Positions 26,230-36,188 of a stretch of DNA of 64,000 nt are shown here, one piece after another. How positions within the stretch are numbered: position 1 is the first letter of the stretch; every line of letters starts with the position of its first letter. The notes beneath the pieces were generated by a model. That model did no database searches, was not told the origin of the DNA, and worked only from the letters and a program-made list of their open reading frames with translations. The translations under genes and the position numbers were made by a program. Location: assembly GCA_008694505.1 (NCBI GenBank), contig VZDJ01001247.1:434001-498000 (forward strand), read 5' to 3'. This DNA comes from Cyanoderma ruficeps (taxonomy: Eukaryota > Chordata > Aves > Passeriformes > Timaliidae).

Positions 26230-26533
26230 AGGATCATGGAATCATTAATGTCGGAAAAATCCTTCCAGATCATAATGTCTGACCTTTGACCACATGCATC
26301 CATGCCCACCAAACCATAACACAAAGTGCCATGTCTACAGGTTTTTTGGACACCTCCATGGACGTGGACTCCAACACCTCCCTGGGCAACCCCTGCCAAG
26401 GCCTGACCACTCTTTCCATGGAGAAATTCCTCCTGATGTCCAACCTGAGCCTCCCCTGGCCCAGCCTGAGGCCGTTCCCTCTCCTCCTGTCCCTGTTCCC
26501 TGAGACAGCACATTTCCTGTTGCCAGTCCATGT
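26230..26533 (-). mobile_element. CR1 LINE 3' region, minus strand
   Basis: Complement of CR1: 'ggatcatggaatcattaatg', 'ctccaacacctccctgggca', 'cctgaggccgttccctctcc', 'tcctgtccctgttccctgag'. About 300 bp. Its 5' end meets the leader of an ERV (primer-binding site at 26554-26571), so this is a junction of two elements. The plus-strand words at 26499-26519 also occur, inverted, at 15511-15531 beside pair A copy 1. Confidence 0.85.
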
Positions 26534-26553
26534 TGTTTGGGCTGCTGTCCTCA

Positions 26554-26571
26554 CACATTCGGGGTCACCAG
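26554..26571 (-). other. Retroviral primer-binding site, tRNA-Trp type
   Basis: Two bases after the LTR end the minus strand reads TGGTGACCCCGAATGTGT. The first 12 bases are exactly complementary to the CCA end of tRNA-Trp (TGGTGACCCCGACGTGAT), the primer used by the avian sarcoma-leukosis group. It marks the adjacent LTR as a 5' LTR with a remnant leader of at most about 40-60 bp. Confidence 0.75.
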
Positions 26572-26573
26572 AT

Positions 26574-26875
26574 GTCGCGGGGTGAAGCTGGGCATGTTCC
26601 AATTTAGGAACACTGGAATGAAACTCAGGAGACAGCTGTTGCAAAAAACTCTCTTACTTTATTTACAATTTAACTTCTTTTATACATTTGTACAGAGGTC
26701 AAGGGATTGGCTACACAGGTTGCCACCCCTTCAACCTGGATGGTGGACACCACCATCAATCATTTCTTCTCTCACAGGAGAAGTATGTAAACATTCTAAG
26801 AATAGACATTATTTACATCAAGGCTGTATGTGAAAGTTCTACAGAAAGACAAAAGACAGAAAACTCAGGGCAACA
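26574..26875 (-). mobile_element. ERVK-like LTR, minus strand, with leader remnant
   Basis: About 302 bp. Read on the minus strand it starts TGTTGCCCTGAG (26875) and ends CCCCGCGACA (26574). It carries TATAAAAG, then AATAAAG about 20 bp later, and is followed by the primer-binding site, so the order is that of a 5' LTR. The U3 half is clearly related to the LTR at 63307-63571, with blocks such as 'ggatggtggaca' and 'gagaagtatgtaaa' in the same order. The rest of the provirus is gone: within about 40 bp of the primer site the sequence changes to CR1. No target duplication is visible, as expected after an internal deletion. Confidence 0.82.
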
Positions 26876-26888
26876 AGTCCCTCAAAAT

Positions 26889-27000
26889 TTCCATGAAGAC
26901 CCAGAAAAAGTGTGCAGACATTGTTTGGATTTTATGATTTTGGGTTTTTGTGAAAGTCAGGATGTTCATCTGGTCTGAGAACAGAGTTCAGGCAAAGAAT
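26889..27000 (-). repeat. Shared 3' flank of CR1 pair A (copy 2)
   Basis: About 110 bp between the LTR and the CR1 tail, nearly identical in complement to 15392-15498. In copy 1 the sequence runs on to 'gaagggacaggg'. In copy 2 it is cut at 'gagggact' by the LTR, so the LTR came later. Confidence 0.8.
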
Positions 27001-27480
27001 CAGAGACTGACAGAATCATTAATGGTGGAAAACCCCCTAAAGTTATCCAGTCCAAACATCAATCCCGTGCCACCAACACTTTCACTGATAAGCCAGTGCC
27101 ACAGCCACAGGTTTTGTGAATATTTCCAAGGACAGGTCCTCCACCAGTGTCCAGTGCAGAGTGTCCCAGTTCCTGAACATGCTTTCTGTGAAGAAATTTT
27201 CTCAATATCCATCCTGAGCCTCCCCTGGCCCAGCCTGAGGCCGTTCCCTCTCCTCCTCTCCCTGTTCCCTGGGAGCAGAGCCCGACCCCCCCGGCTGTCC
27301 CCTCCTGTCAGGGAGCTGTGCAGAGCCACAAGGTCCCCCCTGAGCCCCCTTTTCTCCAGGCTGAGCCCTTTCCCAGCTCCCTCAGCCCCTCCTGGTGCTC
27401 CAGCCCCTTCCCCAGCTCCCTTCCCTTCCCTGGACACGCTCCAGCCCCTCAGTGCAGAAGTCCTGCAGATTGGGCCATGA
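27001..27480 (-). mobile_element. CR1 LINE 3' region (pair A, copy 2)
   Basis: Complement of CR1 with 'tgacagaatcattaatggtg', 'cctgagcctcccctggccca', 'gttccctgggagcagagccc', 'tttctccaggctgagccctt' and a GC-rich 5' part to about 27480. The 176-residue open frame on the plus strand is an antisense shadow of this element. It is the longest frame in the window and should not be taken for a gene. Confidence 0.9.
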
Positions 27481-29143
27481 TTGTTCAGAAAACAAACCTT
27501 TGTCATTTAGTTTACAGATGACTATACAGGGACCACTTCACGTTCTATAAATATGAACCATAAAATGGAAATACACAAGCCATTTCTGAACTCCAGATTT
27601 GAAATTTAGAAGAAAAGGATGGAAAAATTCATTGGAGGAATATTGAAACAAGCTCTGTCAAGTGTCTGACAAAGATTAACTACTACAAGAAGGAAATAAG
27701 GAACCAATCCATGAAAGTGAAATTTTTCTATCTCTCCAGGCTAACAAACCACTTTCCTTAATAAAAGAAATAAATATTTTCTGCAGGCTTTACTTAGTCT
27801 CACTCTTGAGTGAGTGTCACAAATGACATTAAATTTGATGACTATAATGTTAAAAGCTCAACAAAATCTGAAATACCATTTCTATGGGAAATGTCAGATA
27901 CAATGTGATTCTCATCCACTATCAGGGAAAAAACCTTCAACACAAGAGCTTAGAGGCTCTTATTTATTGAGCAATCAATTTTTTTTTCTTTTTACTTACA
28001 GGTGAAAACCTCACAACAATTAAAACAAGTCTATAATTTTCAAGAATAAACTTTCTTTTTGAATTAATGAAATGGTTGAGTTCTTTTTTGTCTTGTATAA
28101 AAGCAAACTGTCAAAACAGTTATTTTTTTCCCAGATATATGTGATGCTTTTACAATGTGGATTTTCAGCTGTTTTCTAGCTTTTTCCAGATATCAGTAAT
28201 AATATTTTTGTTTTATGCTTGACTATGTGTTTAAATATTATTTAATTATTAATAAAGTAAGATATGCTAATATAGTAAGTATTCTGAGTATTTATAGGAA
28301 TTTTGAATGGAAATTCTTATTATATAAAATTCAAATTTTTCATAATTTTCATAGAAATGAAAACATGTTTGTAGGAATTAGATGTAGAGTCACTGCAGAT
28401 AAATGTAATGGCTCCCAGAATTTAAATTTGCCTATGTATGTACTTAATTAGGGTGTTTGGGCTGTTAATTGGGTTTTGCTGGGTTTTTTTGGTATTTTTC
28501 AGAAAATGGCATTTAAATATGTTATTTCTGATGTTCTCTCCATAACAGCTTGGGATCATTTGAGAAATATTTATTATTTCCTATGTTATTTTTCTTAGCA
28601 AAGATGAAAATTATTATTTTTTTTCCTCATAGCCGTTAAGTTTTACATATCTCAACAAAAAAAAATATAAAGAAAGTGTTTTTTCTCATCTTTGTGCCAC
28701 TTTTAGTTTAGCCAGTCAGGACGTGATAGAATGGAAGATTCAGGCTTCAAATTTATGATTGATAAATGTGTTCCTGGGAAAAAAATAGTTTTTCCATAAA
28801 ATTTCCACCATATGCATTTGCTTTTCCTGTAGAAAACACAGCATTCAGAGATTAAAATTAATTAGTTCTAAACTGGTTTACCCAAGTGCAAAGCACTTTT
28901 TGGTGGTGTATTTTACACATAGCTGAATATTCCAATATAGAACTGCAGTATTTAAGTTCTAATAACCCACAGCTTACAGAAACACTGGATCCTTTGGGCA
29001 CATTTCAACGAGTATCTCAGTTTTGTAATTGCACATGAAACAGAGATGAAAACAAAGTGAAAGCATTGCGAACCCACAAAAATCCTCTCCGCTTTAATAT
29101 AATTTTTATGTTAATATAAACTGTGTCTGTTGTTGGATACTAA
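27481..29143. other. Unique non-coding DNA
   Basis: Very AT-rich, with no repeat family or exon supported. Confidence 0.55.
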
Positions 29144-29280
29144 GGAGTGTCCAAGGCCAGGTTGGATGGGACTTGGAGACACCTGGGCTAGTGGAAGGTG
29201 TCCCTGCCCATGGCAGGGGGTGGCACTGGATGGGCTTGAAGATTCTTTCCAACCCAAACTACTCTGAGATTCTGGGATTC
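29144..29280 (+). mobile_element. CR1 LINE 3' end (pair B, copy 1)
   Basis: 'gtgtccaaggccaggttgga', 'ctagtggaaggtgtccctgc', 'cccaaactactctgagattc'. The words 'actactctgagattctggga' replace the usual 'accattctgtgattctg' and are shared only with the copy at 58211-58545. Plus strand, 5'-truncated inside the ORF2/UTR boundary. Confidence 0.92.
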
Positions 29281-29391
29281 CATGGCTCAGCTCCTTAGCA
29301 CCAGGTTGGTGCTGGGGGTGCTCAGCACCCACCTCAGTGGGCTGCAGGTCCCCTTTGCCCGAGTTCAGGAGGTTTTTTCCTTTTCCTTTGG
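29281..29391 (+). repeat. Shared 3' flank of CR1 pair B (copy 1)
   Basis: About 110 bp after the CR1 tail, from 'catggctcagctcctt' to 'ttttcctttgga', nearly identical to the complement of 58101-58210. It contains repeated GCACC/GGTGC words that can pair with each other. Beyond 29391 the two sites differ. Confidence 0.8.
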
Positions 29392-31998
29392 AGCATCTCT
29401 GAGCCTGTGCCCTGGTGCACCTGCCTGGATATCCTAATGGCAGGATATATTTAGTTAGATTATCTTTAATAAAGCCAATATTTCCTATCAGGACAATATT
29501 AGTTGATGCACAGTTTTACACTTCTCAGAGTTCACTAGACTACAGTCTAGACAGGTGTGTTTATTTTTGAATTTCTAGTTCCCTTTTGCAGTGATTCATC
29601 CTTTAACAGTATTGAAAATGATTTATTGCAAGAACTATTTTTAAAGCTTTTTATAGACCTGATTCTTTTATAGTTTTATGCTGAGTGACGTATGATAAGA
29701 CTGCAAAGCAGAAGTGCCTCACGGGGGAGGATGTGGTTAAGGAAATGCAATCCCTGTGATTAGCACGTGAGCACAGAACCAGCTTGGCTTTGAGAATGCA
29801 GGATGAATTTGAAATAAATGGAAATATATTGGTATTTGTGAATGACCACACTCTATGGTGTCTCTGTAAATAAGAGAAGGCCGTGTCCTCCCAAGCCTTT
29901 GGAGTGAGAGTGTGCTAAAGGCGTATTCAGTTGGTGTGTGGGGTATCAAACATGCCAGGGCACTTACAGCTGAGCCATTGTATCCCCTGTGCTCTCCCAG
30001 TCCTGAAAGGGAAAGGGCACAGGGAACACAAAACCAACCAAACAAACAAATAAAGTCAAAGCCTTTTTCAAGAGGACAAAGCCAAATACTAATAAAAAAA
30101 GATTGACTCTAGACACAGCAAGAAGAGGGCAAAGGGGTTGTGAAGCCTTTGCGTGTCTGTACATGCTAAGATGATTTTCAGCCCTCTCGGGCTGGTGCAC
30201 TTAATTCTTTTTCTATTTGTTATTCTATTGGCAGCCAAGCTCCTACACCATGCATTTCTCAGCACTGAATTGCATTTGCTTCATGTCAAAAAAACATCTA
30301 TAAGGGCTTGCTGCTTCTTTTTTTTTTGTTGTCATTTTTTGCCACAGCTCTGAGCATTGGCGCATTGACTATGCAGGGACTGTGGGAACAAGTTTGGGGA
30401 TACTTCAAAGCTTCACCAAAGGGAGAAATGTTGCTTTTGGACTTATTAAGGAGGGATTTATATGGGGAATTCCTGGGAAGTTGGCTTGCTGTATTTTTTT
30501 CACCTTCCTGGAAAATTTTGCCCCATTCCAATATTTCTCCAGACAAGGAAGGACTACCTGCAAAGTGGGTGTCCTTAACTTTCTAAAAGCTCTTTTTGCC
30601 TCAGAGGACTCTATCTGTTCAAAGTATCACTTCCTGTTGGTACCATGTTACTGAGATTTAGTAAAAGATGCTTTTAGTTCTGGATTTGAAAAAAAACCCC
30701 AGGGATTTCTAGGACTCTAAATACTGTCAGGCCACCAGACATCATCTTCCATGGATGTTTGGTAACAGGTCTGAGAACGTGCTGGTCCATTCTGGAGAAG
30801 AATCAAGACATTGAATAAAATCCTGCCCTCACTGCTACCAAGAAGAGTTGGGTTTCTGTCTTCACCAAGCTACAATTTTATCCTTGTATTTTTTCCATAG
30901 GAAAAAAGACTGCTTTTTTTTTTCATTACTGAATGACAAGAGGTTTGTTTATCATGTGTAGAGCTAAGCTCGTGTTTCAGTCCAGGCTTAGCAACGATCA
31001 AAACTCTCTGAGAAAATAAAACAGCAATAAAAGGCCTTTACTCAGAGGCTCTAAAACTACCCAATATTCAGGAATCAACAGTGAATTAACTTACATAAAA
31101 CTACTCCCATCAGCCTGTAACGAAGCTAATTCCAGCATCTCCAGGTGCCAGTGTAAAGTCAATGTCCAAAAGCTTGAGACTGCCTTTAATACCAATTAAC
31201 TTGACCCTGGATATTCCCTCTATCTTCAGGTGAAACTCAATGTTCAGAAAGTTCAGAGAATCAAGGAAACTCCTGTTTTCTCTTTAAGAGCCATGAGAAT
31301 CACGTCAGTGTCTGTCTTACACTTTATGCGCTGCAAATTCTGGCTGCCCACTTAGCAAGCTCAGAGTGATTAGTTCAGAAGTTGATTCTCCTTGTGCAAA
31401 AAGAGGTAAAATCAATCAATGATGTAATTGGGATGCTGGAGTTGATGCAGCCATCAAATGGAAATACCATACTCCTCAAAGGATTGCATCACAGTAGAGG
31501 AAAAAAAATGTTTTAGAATTAAATGGAGTCTTTTAATCTTCACAAAACAGCCCCAGCTTTTCAGGTGCCCTGAGAATATCTAAGCAGACAGTTTAATAAA
31601 TTAGACTTAACAAATCTTTTTTATGAAAATGAGTTGGAGACATTCTATCAAAAGGCTTCCAGATAGCTTTTATTTCCTCTGTATGTCCTATACTTTAGTG
31701 TTGTCTTTAAGAATTGGGATTTTTTTTTCCGTATCTGAATATACAGAGGAAAGAAATATTGATTTTAATAACTATATTACTTGAAAGCATGCCCACATTC
31801 AATTTACTAAAATCAGATTCTCTACCTACTCTGAGCAGACAGTAACAACATGATTCTGTTCTAAAGAGCAACAGAAATACCTAATGAAATCTAGATTTAG
31901 TTTCAACTGAAGTTATTGCAAATATTTGCTATCACATTCAGCAGATGAGTTTATATAAGTACATACATCCACAGAATGTGTGTAGGAATTAGAAAACC
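29392..31998. other. Unique non-coding DNA
   Basis: Nothing recognisable except short A- and T-runs such as 30317-30328. Confidence 0.55.
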
Positions 31999-32280
31999 TA
32001 AAAGTGGTTTGGGTTGGAAGGGATAATCTCATTCCAAAACCAGGAGCTGCCCATGGGCAGGGACAGCTCCCACTATCCCAGGCTGCTCCAAGCTCCATCC
32101 AGCCTGGCCTGGGACACTTCCAGGGATCCAGGGGCAGCCCTGTAGCTCTCTTCTCTGGGCAGCCTGTGCCAAGGTGTCCCCATTGTCATAATAAAAAACG
32201 TGGTCTCTATACAAATCCAAATTTACCTTTTTTGGGTCAAAAGAGTTGCCCCAGTCTTGTCACTGCAGGCCCAGAGCTGG
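31999..32280 (-). mobile_element. CR1 LINE 3' region, minus strand
   Basis: 'gtggtttgggttggaaggga', 'ctgcccatgggcagggacag', 'cctgggacacttccagggat', 'ctgtgccaaggtgtcccc', then a diverged ORF2-end region to 'cttgtcactgcaggccc'. About 280 bp. Confidence 0.9.
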
Positions 32281-33379
32281 GCATGGGTATGCAGAATATA
32301 AAATCACATGGAAACAAATGCGAGCCAGAGAAAGATTTGTGGGCTGTATAGATATCTATGTATTTTATACGTAATAAAAATAGACAGAACATGTTTTCTT
32401 TGTGATTTTGGCAGTTAAGGAAAACCTTCTGTGCTCTCGTCTGGGAGAAAATGTGTTAAGTAAAATGTGAAGTTTTAAAAGGCATGCAACTAAAATGTAG
32501 GAAATAAACACCTGTCTGCCCTGTAAAAAAAACAAAAAAACAAAAAAAACATACCAGCATTTCTAATGTTCCTTAGGTTGAAAGAGGTTTTAAACTGTCT
32601 TTTTTTTCCACTAGGTTATTAATTCATGAGATATAAGCCTTTCTCAGACTGCTTGACTAGTGTTTTCCTCATTCCTGAGCATCACACATTTAGAAAATCT
32701 ATGCAATACTTGCATGAACAATATTTGAATTGGTAACTCTGTTTGTGCAGTGTGGGGTCCTGAAGTCCACACCTTCAAAGGTGATTATGTACCTAATGCC
32801 CACAAAAATTCCAGTGAAATCAGTCATAGTCTCTCACAGTAGATATTTCAAATGTATGGGACTGCAAAAAAGAGTCTACTCCACTCATGAATTAATCTCC
32901 ACATAGCAATTATTTAGATTTAAACCATATGAAATGGAGGGTTTCTTTATTTTCCCTTAAAATAAAGCAAATATGTGTAAGAAGGTGGTGATTCACACTA
33001 CAAGTGGCATTTCTAGAAGCTCCCATCATTAGTACTAAAAATGCTTTAACCATCTGTCTCCTTCTCTCCACTCATTTGTTTTGCTGTCTGCAGTCACGTT
33101 ATTTGCTTTTTGAGGATTATTTGTGTTTTTGAAGAAAGAGCAAAGTTGGCATAAGGAATGCAGAGATCCTTGTTCTGCAAACACTCTCCACCTTCTGCCT
33201 CCTGTCCCATGGTGAGCTGTTTTTGCATGGAATCACATGCTCTGGTGATGCAGACCATCAGTACTGACACAGGCTAAATATAACTCAAACACCAGATTGC
33301 ATCTCCTGTCAAAGAGTTCAATAACTAGTAAGTGAAAACTCTTCATTTTCATTTTGCCCAATTCCAGCTTAATGTTAAA

Positions 33380-33416
33380 AGAAAAAAAAAAAANAGAGAG
33401 AAAGAAAGAAAAAAAT
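33380..33416. repeat. A/GA-rich tract with an assembly N
   Basis: Poly-A then GA and GAAA units, with a single N at 33394. Confidence 0.9.
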
Positions 33417-34381
33417 CCCGGCAAAACCCTCAAAACAAATGCTACAAAATAAAACCCAAAATTCAGCAATAACAAAATACCACTTATGCTTTTTCCATTT
33501 CTTTGTTTGCCCTGTTTTCATGGACACATTTCTTCAGAACTCCCTGGGGCATCTTCCTCTGAGCAGGTCCTTTAATAACACCCACATAAAAACTGCTGCA
33601 GAGTAAAAAAACATGTTGCAAACACATATAAACCACCCAAAGTTACTACTGTGTAAGTAAGAACTGGTTTAATTAAACAGAAGATTTGTCATGTGGGCAT
33701 GGGCAGCTTCAGAAATTAAGTGAATCAAAACAGAAATGTACAGATTTGTGGCTTCAAACAAAAAATAAACATTCCATTGTTAGCAAGATATGTAAATACC
33801 AAAATTGGTTGCAAGCTTTGGCTTCAACAGAGCCTGTAAACTCAGGTGTGCACAGCAACAAGAACACCGGGAGTTTAATAAATTCTTTTTACTTGGCTTC
33901 TGAAATGGCAGTGAAAAAGACCCACTACGGGAGTTATAATTCTGAAAATTAAAGATGCGTGCATGTGTAACACACAGGGAAACATGCACAGGAATGGTTA
34001 ACTGGCAGGAATTAGGGTCACTTTTCAAAATGGAGCAGATTACTTTGGGCATATGTATTTATTAGCTAGAATATTCACAAATGTCTTTGGTTGCCTGTTT
34101 GATATCTTGCTGAAATTGTGTCCCCATGAAACACTGTTCAAACAGGGCTTCAGCCTTCCTGACTCATCTGCCTACGACCTAACAAGGTTCTTTCCCCCTC
34201 CCCAGCTATCAGACTGTTGCCCACACCCAGATTTCGCTTATTTCATCTGTCCACAGTGAGTCAGCGATGAGCTCGGTGTTTTAAACACAGTTGCATCCAT
34301 GTTGGGGTGGAATTCAGCAAGCCATCTGGTCCTTGGAAAAGGAAGATGTTAGCAGAGCAGAGATAAATCAAGAAAAAATAT

Positions 34382-34407
34382 AAATAAATATTTTAAAATA
34401 TTTATTT
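34382..34407. repeat. Perfect 26-bp AT palindrome
   Basis: AAATAAATATTTT followed directly by its exact complement, with no spacer. Confidence 0.85.
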
Positions 34408-35430
34408 GAATAGATTCTTTTTTTGGTTTAAATTTCTTTCATAGAACGGTGAATCAGAATTGCCAGGATTTAGAATAAACGGTTGTGAACAAACTGCAAC
34501 TTGTATTAGTGTTCAAATGGGAAGACTTTATCAAGATGAAGAGAAAACTCGGTATCAGTGTCAAACCTTGCCAGAAACGGGAGTAAAACAAACAAAACCC
34601 TCCCCCTCTAAGCCCCTGGTCTGCCAGGAAACCTCCTGATCAGCCTTTGAACAGGTAAACACGACCATGGCATAAAGGATCATGTTTTCCTCTGGAACAA
34701 AAGGGAAAGCAATCCTTTTGGGAATCAGCAGAGCAGCCGTGGTGAATATGCAGTGATTGATGAGGATTTGTGCTTGGAGTGTGCTAATGAACAGCAATTC
34801 ACCAGTGCAAACATGCAATTTCTCAGTCATTACCTCTACATTAACATTGGATTTTATATCTTGTCAACATCAAGTGCAAACTAACTCAGAGCTGGAGAAA
34901 AAAATCTCCTTTGGATATTCCTCAGCAGGAAAAATAGCCTAAATCTTAAAAGAATGTAAAAGGGCACATGAGTTCACTGCCCAAGAGTTGTTCTGCTGAA
35001 GGCTCTGGTAGTGAACTCCTTTCTTGGTAGGACAGCCTGTGTCTGCCTTCTGCGTGATGCCTGAATTGTATTTCTGTGCCTGGGCCTCTTTTAACCTCTG
35101 AAAATTCCAATTTCTTAACAGTCTCTGTAAAGCAAAACTGACAGAGATAAAAAATGCTGTCTAAATCCAGCAGACATTGAAACTCTGAAGACAGATATTT
35201 ACTCTAAGACTCCTTATTCCTGGAAAATAATCCTAGCAGCAAGAGAAATGAGTAACAGATGGGATTACAAACACTGAAATTCATCGGCTGACAATAGATG
35301 TGCATAATAAACACTGTAAAGATTTTATGAACAGTGAAGATCTCACAGTCTATAGCACAGGATAAAAAAATGGCATTAATATCCCCAAGAATCCTGAACA
35401 CTTTCTTTCTTCCTGGTGCCATCATACAGC

Positions 35431-35700
35431 TACAGAATCCCAGAGTGGTTTGAATAAGGAGAGACTTTAAAGCCCATTCACTGCCACCCCCTGCCATGGG
35501 CAGGGACACCTTCCACTGTCTCTGGTTTCTCCAAGCCCTGTCCAACCTGGCCTTGGACACTTCCAGGGATCCAGGGGTAGCCACAGCTTCTCTGGGCACC
35601 CTGTGTCAGGCCCTCCCCACCCTCACAGGGAACAATTCTTTCCCAATATCCCATCTATCCCTGCCCTCTGGCAGTAATGATATCCACAATTTCTCATCCC
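35431..35700 (-). mobile_element. CR1 LINE 3' region, minus strand
   Basis: 'tacagaatcccagagtggtt', 'ccccctgccatgggcaggga', 'ccttggacacttccaggg', 'ccctccccaccctcacaggg', 'aatatcccatctatccctgc'. About 270 bp, in the same orientation as the next CR1 200 bp away. Confidence 0.92.
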
Positions 35701-35901
35701 AGCCAGTTTTGACTTTGTATAGGACCACAAAGGCCATTTTTGACAACGAATATTTTTTCACATATCAGACTCAAGAAAGTGGGATTTGGGTGGGAGGCCA
35801 CCCTGGCCCACATCTCCTCTGAGCATTTGCCCTGGATGTCCTTTAAGAACTGTACTTTGGTAAGAATTTTGATATTTATTCAAGATTATTAAGGAACAGA
35901 G

Positions 35902-36077
35902 GGCATTTCCACTGTCCCAGATTGTTCCAAGCCCCATCCAACCTGGCCTCAGACACTTCCAGGGATCCAGGGGCAGCCACAGCTTCTTTGGGTCCCCTGT
36001 GCCAGGGCCTCCCCACCTTCCCATGGAAGAATTCCTTCCTAATATCCCATCTAAACCTACCCTTCTAAATTAGAGAA
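35902..36077 (-). mobile_element. CR1 LINE, internal piece, minus strand
   Basis: 'gggcatttccactgtccc', 'ccaacctggcctcagacact', 'ccagggatccaggggcagcc', 'gtgccagggcctccccacct', 'aatatcccatctaaacctac'. The 3' UTR end is missing: the match stops at the block before 'gtgtccctgccc'. It shares the rarer word 'ctgggacagtgga' with the CR1 at 37477-37715, so both may belong to one subfamily. Confidence 0.88.
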
Positions 36078-36186
36078 TTCACCATTCTTTCCTCTTGCAA
36101 TTTCCCAGTTTAAATTGGAACTGTGTGAACAATTCAGCCACTTATGAAATTGTATTCCAACAGCTCATCTCTGGAGATTTTTTCCC
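36078..36186 (-). repeat. Shared 5'-side flank of CR1 (copy 1)
   Basis: About 105 bp, 'ttcaccattctttcctct' through 'cagctcatctctggagattt', that also occurs in the same order next to the CR1 piece at 57338-57430. It does not match the CR1 ORF2 sequence that I expect upstream of this CR1 block. It ends exactly where the inverted-repeat element begins. Confidence 0.7.
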
Positions 36187-36188
36187 CC

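Larger units (their letters stand above)
32281..35430. other. Unique non-coding DNA
   Basis: Contains an A-rich run near 32526-32550 and the tracts listed next. No exon supported. Confidence 0.55.

Noticed and set aside
26071..26289. Repetitive HISHITY protein-like frame
   Set aside because: It is the translation of a 7-bp tandem array (21-bp double period), not a coding sequence.
26950..27480. 176-codon open frame, the longest in the window
   Set aside because: It lies antisense across a CR1 copy, and a closely similar frame appears at 14973-15437 because that copy is the inverted relative. Shared repeat, not a gene.
34382..34407. AT palindromes (also 8434-8457) as regulatory operators
   Set aside because: Short perfect AT palindromes are expected by chance and microsatellite growth in AT-rich vertebrate DNA. 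Listed only as repeats.
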